Assembly (NCBI GenBank): GCA_021234155.1
Contig: JAJEKV010000074.1
Span: 956,154-1,020,153 of the forward strand
DNA: 64,000 bases
From: Isoetes taiwanensis
Lineage: Eukaryota; Streptophyta; Lycopodiopsida; Isoetales; Isoetaceae
Direction of reading: 5' to 3'
This document shows positions 21,926 through 32,722 of the stretch, piece by piece; position 1 is the stretch's first letter, and each line of letters opens with the position of its first letter. Made by a program: the position numbers and the translations under genes. The notes beneath the pieces are model-generated. The model had not been told where the DNA came from. It saw nothing but the letters and a program-made list of their open reading frames with translations, and searched no databases.

Positions 21926-24065
21926 ATGGAAGCTCCGGCAGATATGGAGTCTGAAGGTACAGAAAATGACACTAAGAGCTTTGGGGATGGCGTAGGTGGA
22001 GACAAGAGTTCTGATGTGGGAGGGAAGAATAGCTGCGAAGATGGTTGTGACGCTAGTTCTGCAAATATTACCAACAGTGGCTCTGAATCTGATGGAGGCC
22101 GGGCAGAAGAGGAAAAAACTTGTCAAGAAAGAGAAACGGCCAGAAGTGAGAAGTTGCCTTCGATCAAACCCTTAGAAGAGCTCTCGGAAGCCGACATTAT
22201 GCAGCTCACAAGGGAAGACTGTCGCAGGTATCTCAAGGAGAAAGGTAGTGTTCTTCCCTTGTTACCACTTCTGGCTGTTTTGGCATTGACGGTCTTTAAA
22301 TGCAAAATGCACATTTGGCCCATAGATCAACACGTCTGAAGTTTTTGTTTTTATGAAAATAATTAGAGGATAATTCCTTTTATAGCAGTGCATCTGATAG
22401 TAGATGTGGTTAAGTCTCTCTTAAGCATGTATAGAGTGCCTTGCAATGGCATTTTTATCAGATTAAACACATCTATTATGATTTTTTGTTACAACTTTGA
22501 AACAATGTTCTACAATCTTTAGGCATGCGTAGACCATCTTGGAATAAGTCCCAGGCAATTCAACAAGTGCTTGCCTTGAAGAGCCTTTTCGGGTCAAAAG
22601 CCCAGGAAACAGAATCCTGCCAAGAAGACAAGTGTGCCAAATCTATTTCAGATGTTACTAAAGGCACGTCTGCAACTTCTACAGAACCAGCAACAGATAG
22701 TCATGTGCGTATCCACTTGCACAGCCTTACAGATTGATGCTTCTAGTTAATCATGCAATTTCTGATACATTTCCTGTTATTCAGCATATTTCAGGTAGGA
22801 AAAGATCTTCTGCTATGTTTGAGTGGACTCAAGACTTGTCAGGTTCATTGCCTGCTGGCCAATCTACTCGGTTTGTTCCCAATGCCAAAGAAAGCACCTA
22901 CAGATCAGCAGGCTCAACAGAGAGTGGTATTCCTTTCCCAGGCCAGCAAGGCGGGTTTGGTTCACCCTTCCCAGTTCAATGGGGAATGATGAGAGGCAGT
23001 CCAGGTGCTATGCGTCCTTCAGAGAACATTCCAAGGCCTGCAATGTATCAACAACCACAAGTTCATCCACAGGCACAGGCAATGCAACACTCAATGCATC
23101 CTCAATATGTTTCAGAATACAAGTAGGTAGGCTATGGTGGTTCACTTGTAACTAGGATATGGAGTTTTAAGACGAAATGTCTAATACAATATTCTGTCAT
23201 GCAGAAATATGGGAGCATTTAATCAAAGAAGGCCAAAAACAGCACAGCTCACCATTTTCTATTCAGGCACCGTGAATGTCTATGATGACGTTTCACCTGA
23301 TAGGGTAATTTTCACCAAACTACATGCCATAATCATAACAATGAAGTTTTTTCTTGATCTATATCTTGTGGAATAGGCACAGGCAATTATGCTTCTAGCT
23401 GGTGGTGGCAACTTGGAGTTCACAAATAGGAACCTGAATCATCGTCCAAACTTTGAAATGCAACAATATCCAAGTCATCCAATACTTGCGGGGTCAAGTA
23501 TACCAAATGGAACTCATGCCAGGCCTGCAAATGTACCAGTGATGCATTCAAGCAATCCTCCATTAGTTCCTAACATGGCATTCAACAAATCTATAATGTT
23601 CCCAGGAAACCCTGCTGGCTTTAATAGACAGCTGCCATATCCTGGTGTGTTGGCTCAACAACCTGCAAGGTGCCCTCAAACTGGTGATTTTCTTAATTCT
23701 CAATAATTCTTATACTCGCACACTAAGTGCAAGAGATACAACCAGCAATTTTTGGCTTACGCAAAATTCTAATGTGATAACTCATATCAGAGCTTCCTCA
23801 GGGACGAAAAATATCGATACAACATTTTCTTGCAAAGCGCAAGGAAAGGTGGGTTCTGAATCTAATATTTCTCTGTGGTATTACGATTTCGTGTTGGTTA
23901 AACAACTACATTTATCTACGCTATCAAGAAAGCAGCATATATTCTTGTTGCAGGGTACAAGCAAGGGAGGCATACAAAAAGATGGGCATTGATAATCCAT
24001 GTTTTAAAGAGAAGTTTTTGTATACAGAACAGATTTTGACAAGGCAGCCACTCAGTGCTCACTAA
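21926..24065 (+). CDS. PPD: PEAPOD-type TIFY transcriptional regulator, seven exons
   Basis: Coding exons: 21926-22244, 22523-22704, 22785-23122, 23205-23304, 23377-23683, 23791-23848 and 23954-24065. All six introns are GT-AG (72-278 bp) and phases agree, giving 471 residues. Residues about 85-130 are the PPD domain (LTREDCRRYLKEKG, then MRRPSWNKSQAIQQVLALKS), split by intron 1. The TIFY domain holds TIFYSG at 296-301 and continues across intron 4 (SPDR, AQAIMLLAGGG). A Jas-like motif starts at 416 with ELPQGRK and runs to AY at 441-442. In angiosperms PEAPODs bind KIX adaptors through the PPD domain and NINJA/TOPLESS co-repressors through TIFY, repressing genes that extend meristemoid and lamina proliferation in the nucleus. 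The Gln/Pro-rich middle is untemplated by motif. No break was found. The start is the first ATG with a long frame. An alternative is internal Met7. Confidence 0.93.
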
Positions 24066-24400
24066 ACATGGGCAGAAGTCTTACCTTGAAATTCTAGTGG
24101 TTGAAAAACCTCCTTGTGTTGTAAGCATTTTGGAACTTCTATGAGGATTATTTTTGATAGTCAAGTTGTAAATTCGAGCCAGGGGCAAGAGGCTAATAGT
24201 ATCATCCTTAAGGATGCAGCATCCTCAATATTTTAGTTGCCCGATGGCAAAGCTGTGTATAGATACTTTAATATATTCTAAGCCATTCTCGCCAACTTCT
24301 CATTATTTAGGAAATCAGTTTAGCCTTGTAAAGCTTTCTAAAACCCTTTTTGAAGGTTGGCCCTTAAAAACAAATACCAGAAGTTAATAAATATACTATT
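24066..24400 (+). other. 3' flank and probable 3' UTR of the TIFY gene
   Basis: AT-rich sequence after the stop codon. An AATAAA motif lies within TTAATAAATATAC at about 24383-24395 and may direct polyadenylation. No other gene seen. Confidence 0.4.
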
Positions 24401-24689
24401 TTGAACTACTATTTGTTTTCACAATTTCTCAAAGTGGGCCCAAAGGTAGAACATGGAGGATATGGAGGCTTAGAATTATTATACAAATGTGGATGAATGA
24501 GTCAGAGATTGAATTTGAGTTCAAATAGAGAGGGACAGGAAGGAATAAAGGTTATGGAAGGGGTTCGGAAAGTGCAGAAGAAGTTGGAAGATTTGAATGC
24601 CAGTTCCACACCTATAAGTGAAAATTGTTGTGCATAAGCAGCTACAGAAGTGAGCTGATAGTAGTTTGGTTCAAAAAGATGGTTTGGTT

Positions 24690-24750
24690 CAACAAGGCTT
24701 TCATAAGCAGAGAAATTATCAACAAGGCTTTGATAAGCAGAGAAATTATC
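24690..24750. repeat. Two-copy tandem repeat, period 30 bp
   Basis: CAACAAGGCTTTCATAAGCAGAGAAATTAT at 24690 is repeated at 24720 with one change. It is surrounded by looser echoes (GGTTTGGTTCAA). Confidence 0.85.
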
Positions 24751-24759
24751 TAAAAGGCT

Positions 24760-25500
24760 AAAGGAAGAGCAGAGCATGTCAAATCTGACCTGTCTGGGAT
24801 CGTGTATCTCCTTTCTGGGTCATTTTCATGATAAGAACTGATAAGTCCCCATGCGCTGCAAAGAAATGACAGACTTCCACCATCCCTGATTTGACTGCCA
24901 TGGCCCTTTCTTCCGAATCCATGCCTTCTCTGCCGTCCCTTGCCCATCCTGCACGGTTTCACCCCCTGCAATTTAATAAATTTTTGTCCTTTGAACAGTC
25001 GTGTGCCTTTGATAATCCACTTTTTTTATTTTTTATTTTATTTTATTTTTAGAACCTAGGGTCTCGTTCTGGGTGTCATTTTTTTTATACAAGTTTTATT
25101 CTGGCAACTTTTGGGTGAGATTCCGCTATGGCAGTTCTTGGTGTGGTAGTTTACATCCACAAATCAGGAAGAGCCATTTTGCAAAATGCCAAAGGAACTC
25201 AAGATTCCATTAGCGGCAATCTAGGTTTGGCATTAGGCTCGATTTAGGGTATAATTGCCAAAAATGTTGCGTGAGGGCTGGGAGTTGGAAGTTTCAGCGT
25301 TGCCTTCCGCTGTGTGGAATCTCATCCTTATACCAGCAATCACGCTTTGAGGATTTTGCATTGCCTTGCCTTTGGAAACATGTAGTTTGTATTTTTACAT
25401 AGTAATTCTCTTCCATAGTATTTCTTTAATTTAATTCAATTTAACCTAATTCAAATGTAGCATACCACAACTATGCGGCAAGTTGGTCTATTGGGGTAAG
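24760..25500. other. No recognisable gene
   Basis: A T-rich run (about 25020-25051) and otherwise unassigned sequence. Part of 25480-25560 (GTCTATTGGGGTAAGTGGG ... CATTCAAATTATATC) weakly resembles a tRNA-derived head but is not convincing. Confidence 0.35.
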
Positions 25501-25548
25501 TGGGTAGCGCCACTACTTGGATTTCGTCACCATCTCACGACATCGCAT

Positions 25549-25755
25549 TCAAATTATATCACTTATCTTTAACATGTTGCTTTTGGTTTCTTCTAAGAGG
25601 TCGATGTGGAAGTTCTTTTCGTACGGTTTGTGCTTGTTGATGTCTGATGCCATTTTGAGATTTGGTTTTGATTTGTGTTGTTTGTACCTAGTTGATAAGT
25701 TTGTTGTTTGTCCTACGCATTTCTTGTTATTCTTATTACACGTTAGGCAATACAT
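25549..25755 (-). pseudogene. GIY-YIG endonuclease fragment, Penelope-like element
   Basis: A 68-codon minus frame opens with MYCLTCNKNNKKCVGQTTNL and continues STRYKQHKSK. In Penelope-like retroelements the GIY-YIG endonuclease has a C-x2-C (here CLTC) before the YVGQT block, then NLxxRxxQH with the conserved Arg. Here the Tyr of YVG is Cys (KCVGQT). A stop follows ISDII, before the end of a normal domain. The upstream in-frame sequence also looks coding back to about 25830. RT sequence was not found in the window. A cellular GIY-YIG protein (for example SLX1-like) is a less likely alternative because of the CxxC and QTTNL pattern. Confidence 0.6.
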
Positions 25756-25829
25756 CTTTATCGTAGGTTTTATTTTACCTGCGACATTGTTAGTTGTGTT
25801 AGAGTCTTTGTTTTTTCCTTTTTCTGTAG

Positions 25830-26570
25830 TTTTAGCTTAGGTGTAAAATAACATTTGAGATTGGGATCAAAATTGTACTGTGTTATATTTGACAGTTTAA
25901 ACATTTTTGAATAGTTCAGCAAAGGAAAAATATGAAAGTGAAGTTTGTAAGGCTATTAACTGTCATCACATGGCGGGTCTGGAAAGAAATCAATATTTCC
26001 AAACAATTCTAAGGCAAGCTTGTCATCAAAAGCATATGTCGCCTTTTCGATGGTCATTGGATTGCTTGTTTTGTGATCTTGGTTGTATAATTTCATTCAC
26101 GTTGTCATCATTTGTTGTCCCGACTGCTTGTTTAGAGATAGACATTCATCTATGGTCAAGTTGTAACTGATGTGCAATATGGAAGCTTGGTAGGTGGTGA
26201 TGCTCTCTAAGATGGTTGCAAAGTGTTGTATTCCTTTTTCTTTGTCATGCTTTTGTCATGGCCTCGACATTCTTTTTCCTTAGGATGTGTTTGACAAATC
26301 CTGTGAAAAGTATTCTCAGTTGATACGTGTATTCGTTATGGTCCTTTCTTTTTATTTTTAGGTTTACCTTCAGCTAGTTCTTCGTTGTTTTCTTGCTTGA
26401 AGGCCTTCATTTGTTCGGTTGCTTCTTGTGTGAAGCTTTAGAGTTCTGAAACTGTTTACCAACCTTTTACATATTTTTTGGGCTTGATTCCACAAATGTT
26501 TACATGGCGCATCGTGGAGCTGTCTATGCTTTTGTTGCTATGCTAGACGATGATGGCTTTGCCTTTTTGT
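25830..26570 (-). other. Coding-like minus-strand sequence upstream of the GIY-YIG fragment
   Basis: Minus-strand translation at about 26535-26350 gives MRHVNICGIKPKKYVKGW and, after one stop and a few residues, TQEATEQMKAFKQENNEELA with a lysine-rich end. This could be the N-terminal part of the same Penelope-like element or a separate relic. No family-specific motif was seen. Confidence 0.3.
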
Positions 26571-26599
26571 TTTATTGTTGTTTTTTTATGTCTTCGTAG

Positions 26600-27870
26600 T
26601 ATGTCTTGTAGAACTACAAGTACAGATTTATGTTGGTTTTGGTATTTGTTTAGATCTAGGAGTTAAAGCTTGTTTGGAGTACTTACCTGGCTAGCTTGTG
26701 GATGTTTCTTCGATCTGTACTTACTCCTGCTGCCTTTGTCGTTGACCATTGTAATGCATATACATTTGATACAGGAGTATATTTGACTTGTTACACCCTT
26801 GTAAGTTATGAAAAAGTGGCAAATACCACCATGAAAAATTTCTATAGCACTTTTTTCTTGCTTAAGATTTTGCACATTGTCTCTATATGCATGAAACAAA
26901 GGCTATATTTTTAGGAGAAACGACATGCCATTGGTGCATAAGACATGTAGATTATGATGAAAGAGGTGAATATGATGGGCTATAGGCCAAGACAATGGAA
27001 ATGGAGTGTATAGAAGTTGAAAGTTTTAGAGAACTGTCGTGGTTTAATGCGTCCAATAAGCTCATTTTGCAGGCAACAGTTCCAAAGATATGGATACACT
27101 TGGTTTTCATAGTGAACTTGAAATTGATAAAGAAACATGTGAAGCTTGTTGATCATGAACAGGGCAAAAAAATAAGAAACTAAAACCAAGTGCAATGGTC
27201 CAACTTGGAGTTAAGCAATCTTAAATTGTACAAAGCCATAGGGATTGACATGGCAGGTTTAAGAAATGACTATGGTTATAAAAATAATGTCATCGGATTT
27301 TTTGAATTAGGGTTTCGACCGAGAAGGTTGTATAGGGGGAAGGAAATTGGGACCCCCTTCCGTAGTGGATAGGGGGAGCCTCGCGACCGGTGGCAGCCGG
27401 GAGCGAGTCCCCTGCCACTGAGGAAGGGGGGACCGATTTGCTTCCCCCTACAACAAGAAAGATGGGAGCCTACATCAGATCTTCAAGATTGCTGTTCATC
27501 TTCATCGGATCTTCACCGATTGCTCTTGATTTTTACCGGGTAAACGAAATCACAACCCCTGTTTCCATTCCGGATTGTAGGGGGCTGCCACATAGCAGCA
27601 TCAGATTCATTCCGGCGACCCATCTTCCTTGTTGTATAACCATTCGGAGCAGACCTACGATCCTAATAAGCACAACTCGACACTGAGGTATGAATCTGAA
27701 ACCTACAAGTTGGTACGGATGGTAGCAAGGGCAGATACCTGGACTATAAAAAGAGTGCCAAACAGAGGTAGGACATCGCCATTTTTAGATATGATAGGCT
27801 TCTGCATAGAAATGGAGCAAATTCTGTGGTAAATAATGTGCAATCAGGCGCAAGCATTAGATCCAATGGT
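26600..27870. other. No identified gene; several short open frames
   Basis: 27300-27830 is less AT-rich than its flanks and contains overlapping plus-strand frames (27190-27372, 27390-27686, 27629-27832), including a stretch reading YDPNKHNSTLRYESETYKLV. I do not recognise these and cannot link them into a gene. Confidence 0.35.
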
Positions 27871-27880
27871 AGTTGCTTAA

Positions 27881-29441
27881 GGTGATGCTACAAAGTTTGG
27901 ATCTAAGCTGGAGCGCGTGTCAAGGATACCAACAAAACTATTCAAGGCATTGGCATTTCAAATCAAGCCCAACAGGTCTGTCTATCTTTTATTCTTACAT
28001 ACATGATAAAATCAGTACAATTTTTCCAGTGCATTTAAGCTGTTTGGTACAATAGATGTGGATATAAGCAAGATACTTTGAATTCTCCATTGCATTGAAG
28101 TATTTTTTTGAATAATACAGGGGTTTGTACATAGGCTTAAGGATCTAGTTGCTTTAGAGCTTAAATAATTTCGTAATTGATTCGGTATCCTTATGATTAA
28201 AACAATACAACAGAGTAAGAATAGCATGCAAGCTTTTTTCAGAATGTTGTGAAAGAGGAACTTGTAGATTTCATCATTTGTAAGTAGCCAAAGCTTTCCC
28301 ATTGGGGTATGCATACTAGGAATACATCATCTAGATAATTCTAGATAGATCCTAAGGGTGAAGTGCTTGCTTATAGTTTTAAGGTAATGTTTAATATCAA
28401 CAAGATTTGCTTAAGCTGGGCCATGTGCTTGAATAAGCAAATCCAATAATGGACAGTAAGATGCAACTAAGAGACTTAAACTATAGCATTTGTGTATTTT
28501 GTAGCCTAAGTCTTAACACTTACATATTAAGGGGATATCTATTGATTCTGTAACATATGCAGCATATTGAGTTAAAAAGGTTGGCTGGGTTATCTAGCTA
28601 AGAATATGTATATTGACATGAACTTCTGAAAGGTACCTTTTAATAGATTGTTCCAGGTTGTTTCTTGGGTAATCCTCAGAATCCTCAGTAGATTTGGGTG
28701 CTCTAGTGCTTCATACTAAAAGGTCGCTGCTTATGTTGATTATTTAACCTACTTTTGGACTGTAATTATAAAAGTAGATGTTCACTTTTATGAAAGGGTT
28801 CCCTAGTGTGATGCCCTTGATGTTGGTACAGACTTATGCCCCTATAGGTAAAAGGATCCTTTAGGTCATCTTTCCACAAGGATAGGTAGATGGCCTATTG
28901 TTGCACTATAATATTAGTGCAAAGGGCTGTTCTTAGCTCCATATAGCAATATAAGAATTCAAAGCATTTTCATCACAAACTGGAACTATCTTATTTGATC
29001 ATACTCATTTGATGTATACTCCAGCCCTATAGAATGGATCTTTTCTTTTAGGTTACTTGCTAGAGCCTTAGATTTGCAAAGGGGATGCATCACATTTTCT
29101 CTAATAAGTTTCTAATGTTGTACATCTCATTTATCTTCTAATTCTTGTAATACACATTACGTAACATGTGTTACCTTCTTATTACTCTTTCTTCATCTTA
29201 CTATTTCATGCAACGTTGTGGCATGATTATAAAGCTTTGCGAAGCCATTGGCATGGTCTGACTCCTTGGTTCCGTTTGTAGATCCATTTCATGTGGTTTT
29301 TATTTTATTTAAAATTTGATTAAACTATGAGAGCTTTTGCAGGTTATGCATGATCCTTCTCGTTTGCCTCCAAAAGAGTTTAGAGGAATTTGGTTATTTT
29401 TTAGGGCCTGTTTCAAAAGCGATACAGATGCACATCAATAA
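27881..29441 (+). other. Two candidate exons of an unrecognised plus-strand gene or relic
   Basis: 27881-27975 reads GDATKFGSKLERVSRIPTKL then FKALAFQIKPN and ends at CAACAG|GTCTGT, a plausible donor. 29343-29441 follows TTTTGCAG, reads VMHDPSRLPPKEFRGIWLFF then RACFKSDTDAHQ and ends with TAA. Composition is protein-like in both, but the intervening 1.4 kb shows no other exon and no family is recognised. They may be unrelated. Confidence 0.25.
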
Positions 29442-30090
29442 CTAGAGATGTCTGCTCGATAATTTAAAAGGATTCCAGATATATACAGTATGACAGGAGG
29501 TGACATTTTTTCCATGGGATAGAAATTCAGGTACAATGCTTACATCTATACCTTGTAAAGTTGGTAGGACAGGTATGTGCTACAATAATGCTGAAGTCCA
29601 ATGTAGTTTTTGCTATTTTTTTTTAAATGTAACTGCTTCTTTTAGTAATTTATAGTGTATTATGATAGATAAGGAAGGCAGTATCCAGGCAAATAATATG
29701 CGAAGAACTCACAAAACTTTAGAGGTTTAAGGAACACCTCTTTTTCATTTTACTTTTGAACTAATAGAAATTGATTTTAGCCTTATGTTCTACACATGAC
29801 ATGTTTTCTATAACTATCATGAAGGAACGCTTTAGCAAGATGTTTGTACCTGCATAATCTGAAACAATTGCCATCAATCCCACAAGAATAATCACCACTG
29901 CATCTCTCTGCCATTTTACTTCAAAAAAATAGCTTGCAGTAAAAGAATGATTGAGAATGCTTAGTCTCGCAGTCATACATGCAGCAAACATGGGAGGATC
30001 TCATGAATAGATTTGCCAGATAGAAAAGTTTTTCTTGCTACCAAATGAGGGAATGCTTTAGCAGATTGTTTCCAATCTGTTTATAAACAT
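29442..30090. other. No recognisable gene
   Basis: AT-rich sequence with short frames only. Confidence 0.4.
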
Positions 30091-30312
30091 GATGGTTTAT
30101 GAGGTTGAGCTGGATCTTGTTGCATTATTCAAGCCTGCTCCTACTACCAAGCCTGCTCTGGAGATTCATTACAAGTAGATCCAGTCCCAGCATCACGAGC
30201 ATTATGGCTACTTTGAAAATTGAAGAATGTAAGAATAGCAATGAGGTGGATGAAACTGAAAAAAAATTAGGTTCTTCGGGAAAAATGCCTTATATAGAGA
30301 TTTGGTGTAAGG

Positions 30313-31260
30313 ATGGCCAGAGAAAAGAAAAAGCCTCCTACTCAGGAATCATTGTTTGCACAGGAGGTCCCTCGTCCCACAAGTGCTCGGTCTAGCATAC
30401 AGCTCCATGGTCAGGGGCAAGCTAATTCCAGTGTAATAATGGATTTGCCATCTTCTCTTTTTGGTCCCCAGCGGCCTCTTCATATCGGCACAAGCAGGCC
30501 TGGTACATTTACCTTCCAAGATCGGGAGGATCTCCAAAGTGCTCTAGACTTGCAAGTTCAGTGTTTGCCGCCTACACTTCGTGACCCAGTGCGACTCATT
30601 CATTACGAGGGAGGAATGGCGGCCACATCTATGATCGTGTCTATTGAGAGATGGACACACTTATTACGATTAATACATGCCTTCCTTCCGGACCCTAAAG
30701 CCCGGTATGTGGGCACAAGTGATGCCTCGATCGGATGACATTAGATACGAAATTACGACCCTGGAAGAAACATTGTGTTGAAGCGGAAGTGCGGACATTG
30801 GAAAGGGAACATGTTGAGGTGGGCGTCGGACATCTCCACAATCCCAAAGGGACCCGAGCCTCGATGCTGTCAGCTTAGCAGGGGCGAGCTACCTCGGTAT
30901 CTTCTGTTACTAGGAGCCTGAACTTGCGTATTATAGGGGTTGCGGGCGGTAAGATGATGCCCTTTACGATATGGATCTTTGCTTTGCATTTTTCACCGAT
31001 GTCATGCATGTGAAGGCTGGTGGAGTTGTCTCCCCTACTAGGTGGGAGCGGCAAGACCGATCGTCCTCGCCATCTTTTGGTTCGGTTTCAAGACACTCTT
31101 AGCCGCCTACATGTTCTTCAGCATGGAAACCATCTCAGAGGGACTAGTTTCTCAGTACAGGAGGACCTCTCTCCTCTTCAATTGTGTACTCGTAAGGAGG
31201 AGCTCTGCAAGGTGAGGGCAGCCCGCTGCGCAAAAGAAATGGGCGGTTAATGGGGGAGGC
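30313..31260 (+). pseudogene. LINE ORF1-like relic (RNA-binding protein)
   Basis: An open frame from ATG 30313 to 30738 (MAREKKKPPTQESLFAQE ...) is followed in other frames by a helical block (about 30760-30830), then RSLNLRIIGVAGG (about 30908-30950), the usual start of the ORF1 RRM-like domain. At 31055-31240 comes RHLLVRFQDTLSRLHVLQ, LRGTSFSVQEDLSPLQ and RKEELCKVRAARCAKEMG. The last block matches the C-terminal domain of LINE ORF1 proteins (hydrophobic-R-F, LRG, EDLS, RK). Those proteins coat LINE RNA. Frameshifts at about 30730 and elsewhere break it. Confidence 0.65.
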
Positions 31261-31379
31261 GCAGCAATTATTCTAGATCAATGGCCTTCCAATCCTTGGA
31301 CTGGCTATGTCTAGATAATTTTAGAAGCATAAATTTACTACTAGCATTAGCATTATCTTATCTTATTCTTGGTAGCCTT

Positions 31380-31515
31380 TTAATATTTGGTTATTGTGTT
31401 TGGTGATGGGGCCTAGTCCCCAGGTTTTAGATGGGCTGTTGCCCTTGCATGTGCCGTCCCATAACCCGTTGGGTTCCCGTGGACGTAAAAATTTATCTTA
31501 TCTTATCTTATCCCT
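31380..31515 (+). mobile_element. LINE 3' end with TTATC tail
   Basis: GTCCCATAACCCGTTGGGTTCCCGTGGACGTAAAAATTTATCTTATCTTATC: the same GTCCCATA and CGTGGACG blocks that end the LINE copies at 0.4, 18.8 and 43.0 kb, here with a TTATC pentamer tail (about 31493-31511). It lies 120 bp after the ORF1 relic, so the pair may be one element that lost ORF2. Confidence 0.75.
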
Positions 31516-31759
31516 TCCACTCTTCCCCTCCCTCCAACCCCCCGAATCTTAATAAAGGTCCATGCTAGCCATGATATTGTGCCACATGCCACTATTTTTA
31601 ATGGTCAAATTAGTTTAATAGACGAAAACTTTATATAAAATTACTGTTCATAAAAAAAGCAGCATGCAATACTGCTTTTGAATGCAATCAGATATATCTC
31701 GGAATTTAATTTTGCTTGTGCAGGTTCTCGAGTTTGCTATTGTGAGATATGAAATACAA

Positions 31760-32640
31760 GAATGAGGCAGAAATTGGATCAATGCCATGAGAGAATTGCT
31801 TGACAAAACCAGATATAAGGAGGAGACCAATTGTATTGTAAATAAGGATCAGATTCTTGCTAGAGCATAGGAAGTACGCAAAATGTGAGACAAATATGAA
31901 AATGAGGGATGATAATAAGGGAACACATGACAGGATTAAGTGGAAGTGCAAGGGCAGGCATTGCAATTACACTTATTCGCTTTGCAAAGGCACTTGGTTT
32001 GCTAGTAGCAAGCTCACTTTATCTTGAATGCTCATGTTAATGTACTGTTGGAGCATGAAGATGAGTCAAGGGCAAGCAAGAACAAAATGCAATTTACAGA
32101 GCATGCATACTACGGTTAATTGGTATAATCACAGTTGTGATATTTGTTTTTTCCCTATTCAAAAGCATAATCATGTTATTGGTGGTCTAGGGAAGATTGT
32201 AGAAACTGATGAAAGCAAATTCGGAAAGCGGAAATATAATAGAGGTAGACGAGTTGAGGATTAACGTGTTTCTGGTGGCATCGAACGAGGATCCCATAGA
32301 ATATTTATGGTGCCTATGGAGAACCAAAAAAAGGAGACTCTCACAGATGTTATTTTGTAGCATCAGACTCTATCATCTACAATGATTGTTGGAAAGGATA
32401 CGATTTTGAGTGGTTAAGACAGGTAAAGTATCAGCATTGGACAGTTAATCACAACTTGCATTTTAGAGATCTAGAAATTGGTATGCATTTGAACAGAATT
32501 GAACCCACATGGGGTGCTGTGAAACGGTCTCTTCCACACTACAGAACTCAGAAGATATTGTATGAATTGTATTCTTGGAGCACATGTGGCGAAAATATTT
32601 TGTTTTTGTAAAGATGACACATTTAATTGTTCTTCATAAG
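31760..32640 (+). pseudogene. ISXO2/IS1595-like (Merlin) DDE transposase relic
   Basis: Plus-strand blocks across three frames. The N-terminal zinc-ribbon-like part is KCETNMKMRDD (about 31882) then WKCKGRHCNYTYSLCKGTWF with ASSKLTL (about 31942-32022). The catalytic core is GGLGKIVETDESKFGKRKY with RGRRVE, GGIERGSHRIFMVPMEN, NDCWKGYDF, HWTVNHNLHFRD, and H-L-N-R-I-E-P-T-W-x3-K. The first Asp is at 32208-32210 and the second at 32384-32386, and the HxNxIE block starts near 32486. This order is that of bacterial ISXO2/IS1595 transposases and eukaryotic Merlin transposons. A stop at 32260, a frameshift near 32360 and a missing second Cys in the ribbon show it is dead. Terminal inverted repeats were not identified. 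Confidence 0.8.
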
Positions 32641-32667
32641 CATGTTTTCATGTATAAAGTTTTTTTT

Positions 32668-32722
32668 CTCTCTCTCTCTCTCTCTCTTTAAAATACTATC
32701 TATCTATATATATATACAAGTC
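32668..32722. repeat. CT-dinucleotide and TATC/TA microsatellite
   Basis: A (CT)n tract (about 32667-32687) is followed by AAAATACTATCTATCTATATATATATA. The AATACTATCTATCTA string equals the tail junction of the SINE family, so this may be the 3' remnant of a SINE. Confidence 0.7.

Noticed and set aside
25480-25560. Possible tRNA-derived SINE head
   Set aside because: Neither box is close to consensus and no microsatellite tail follows.
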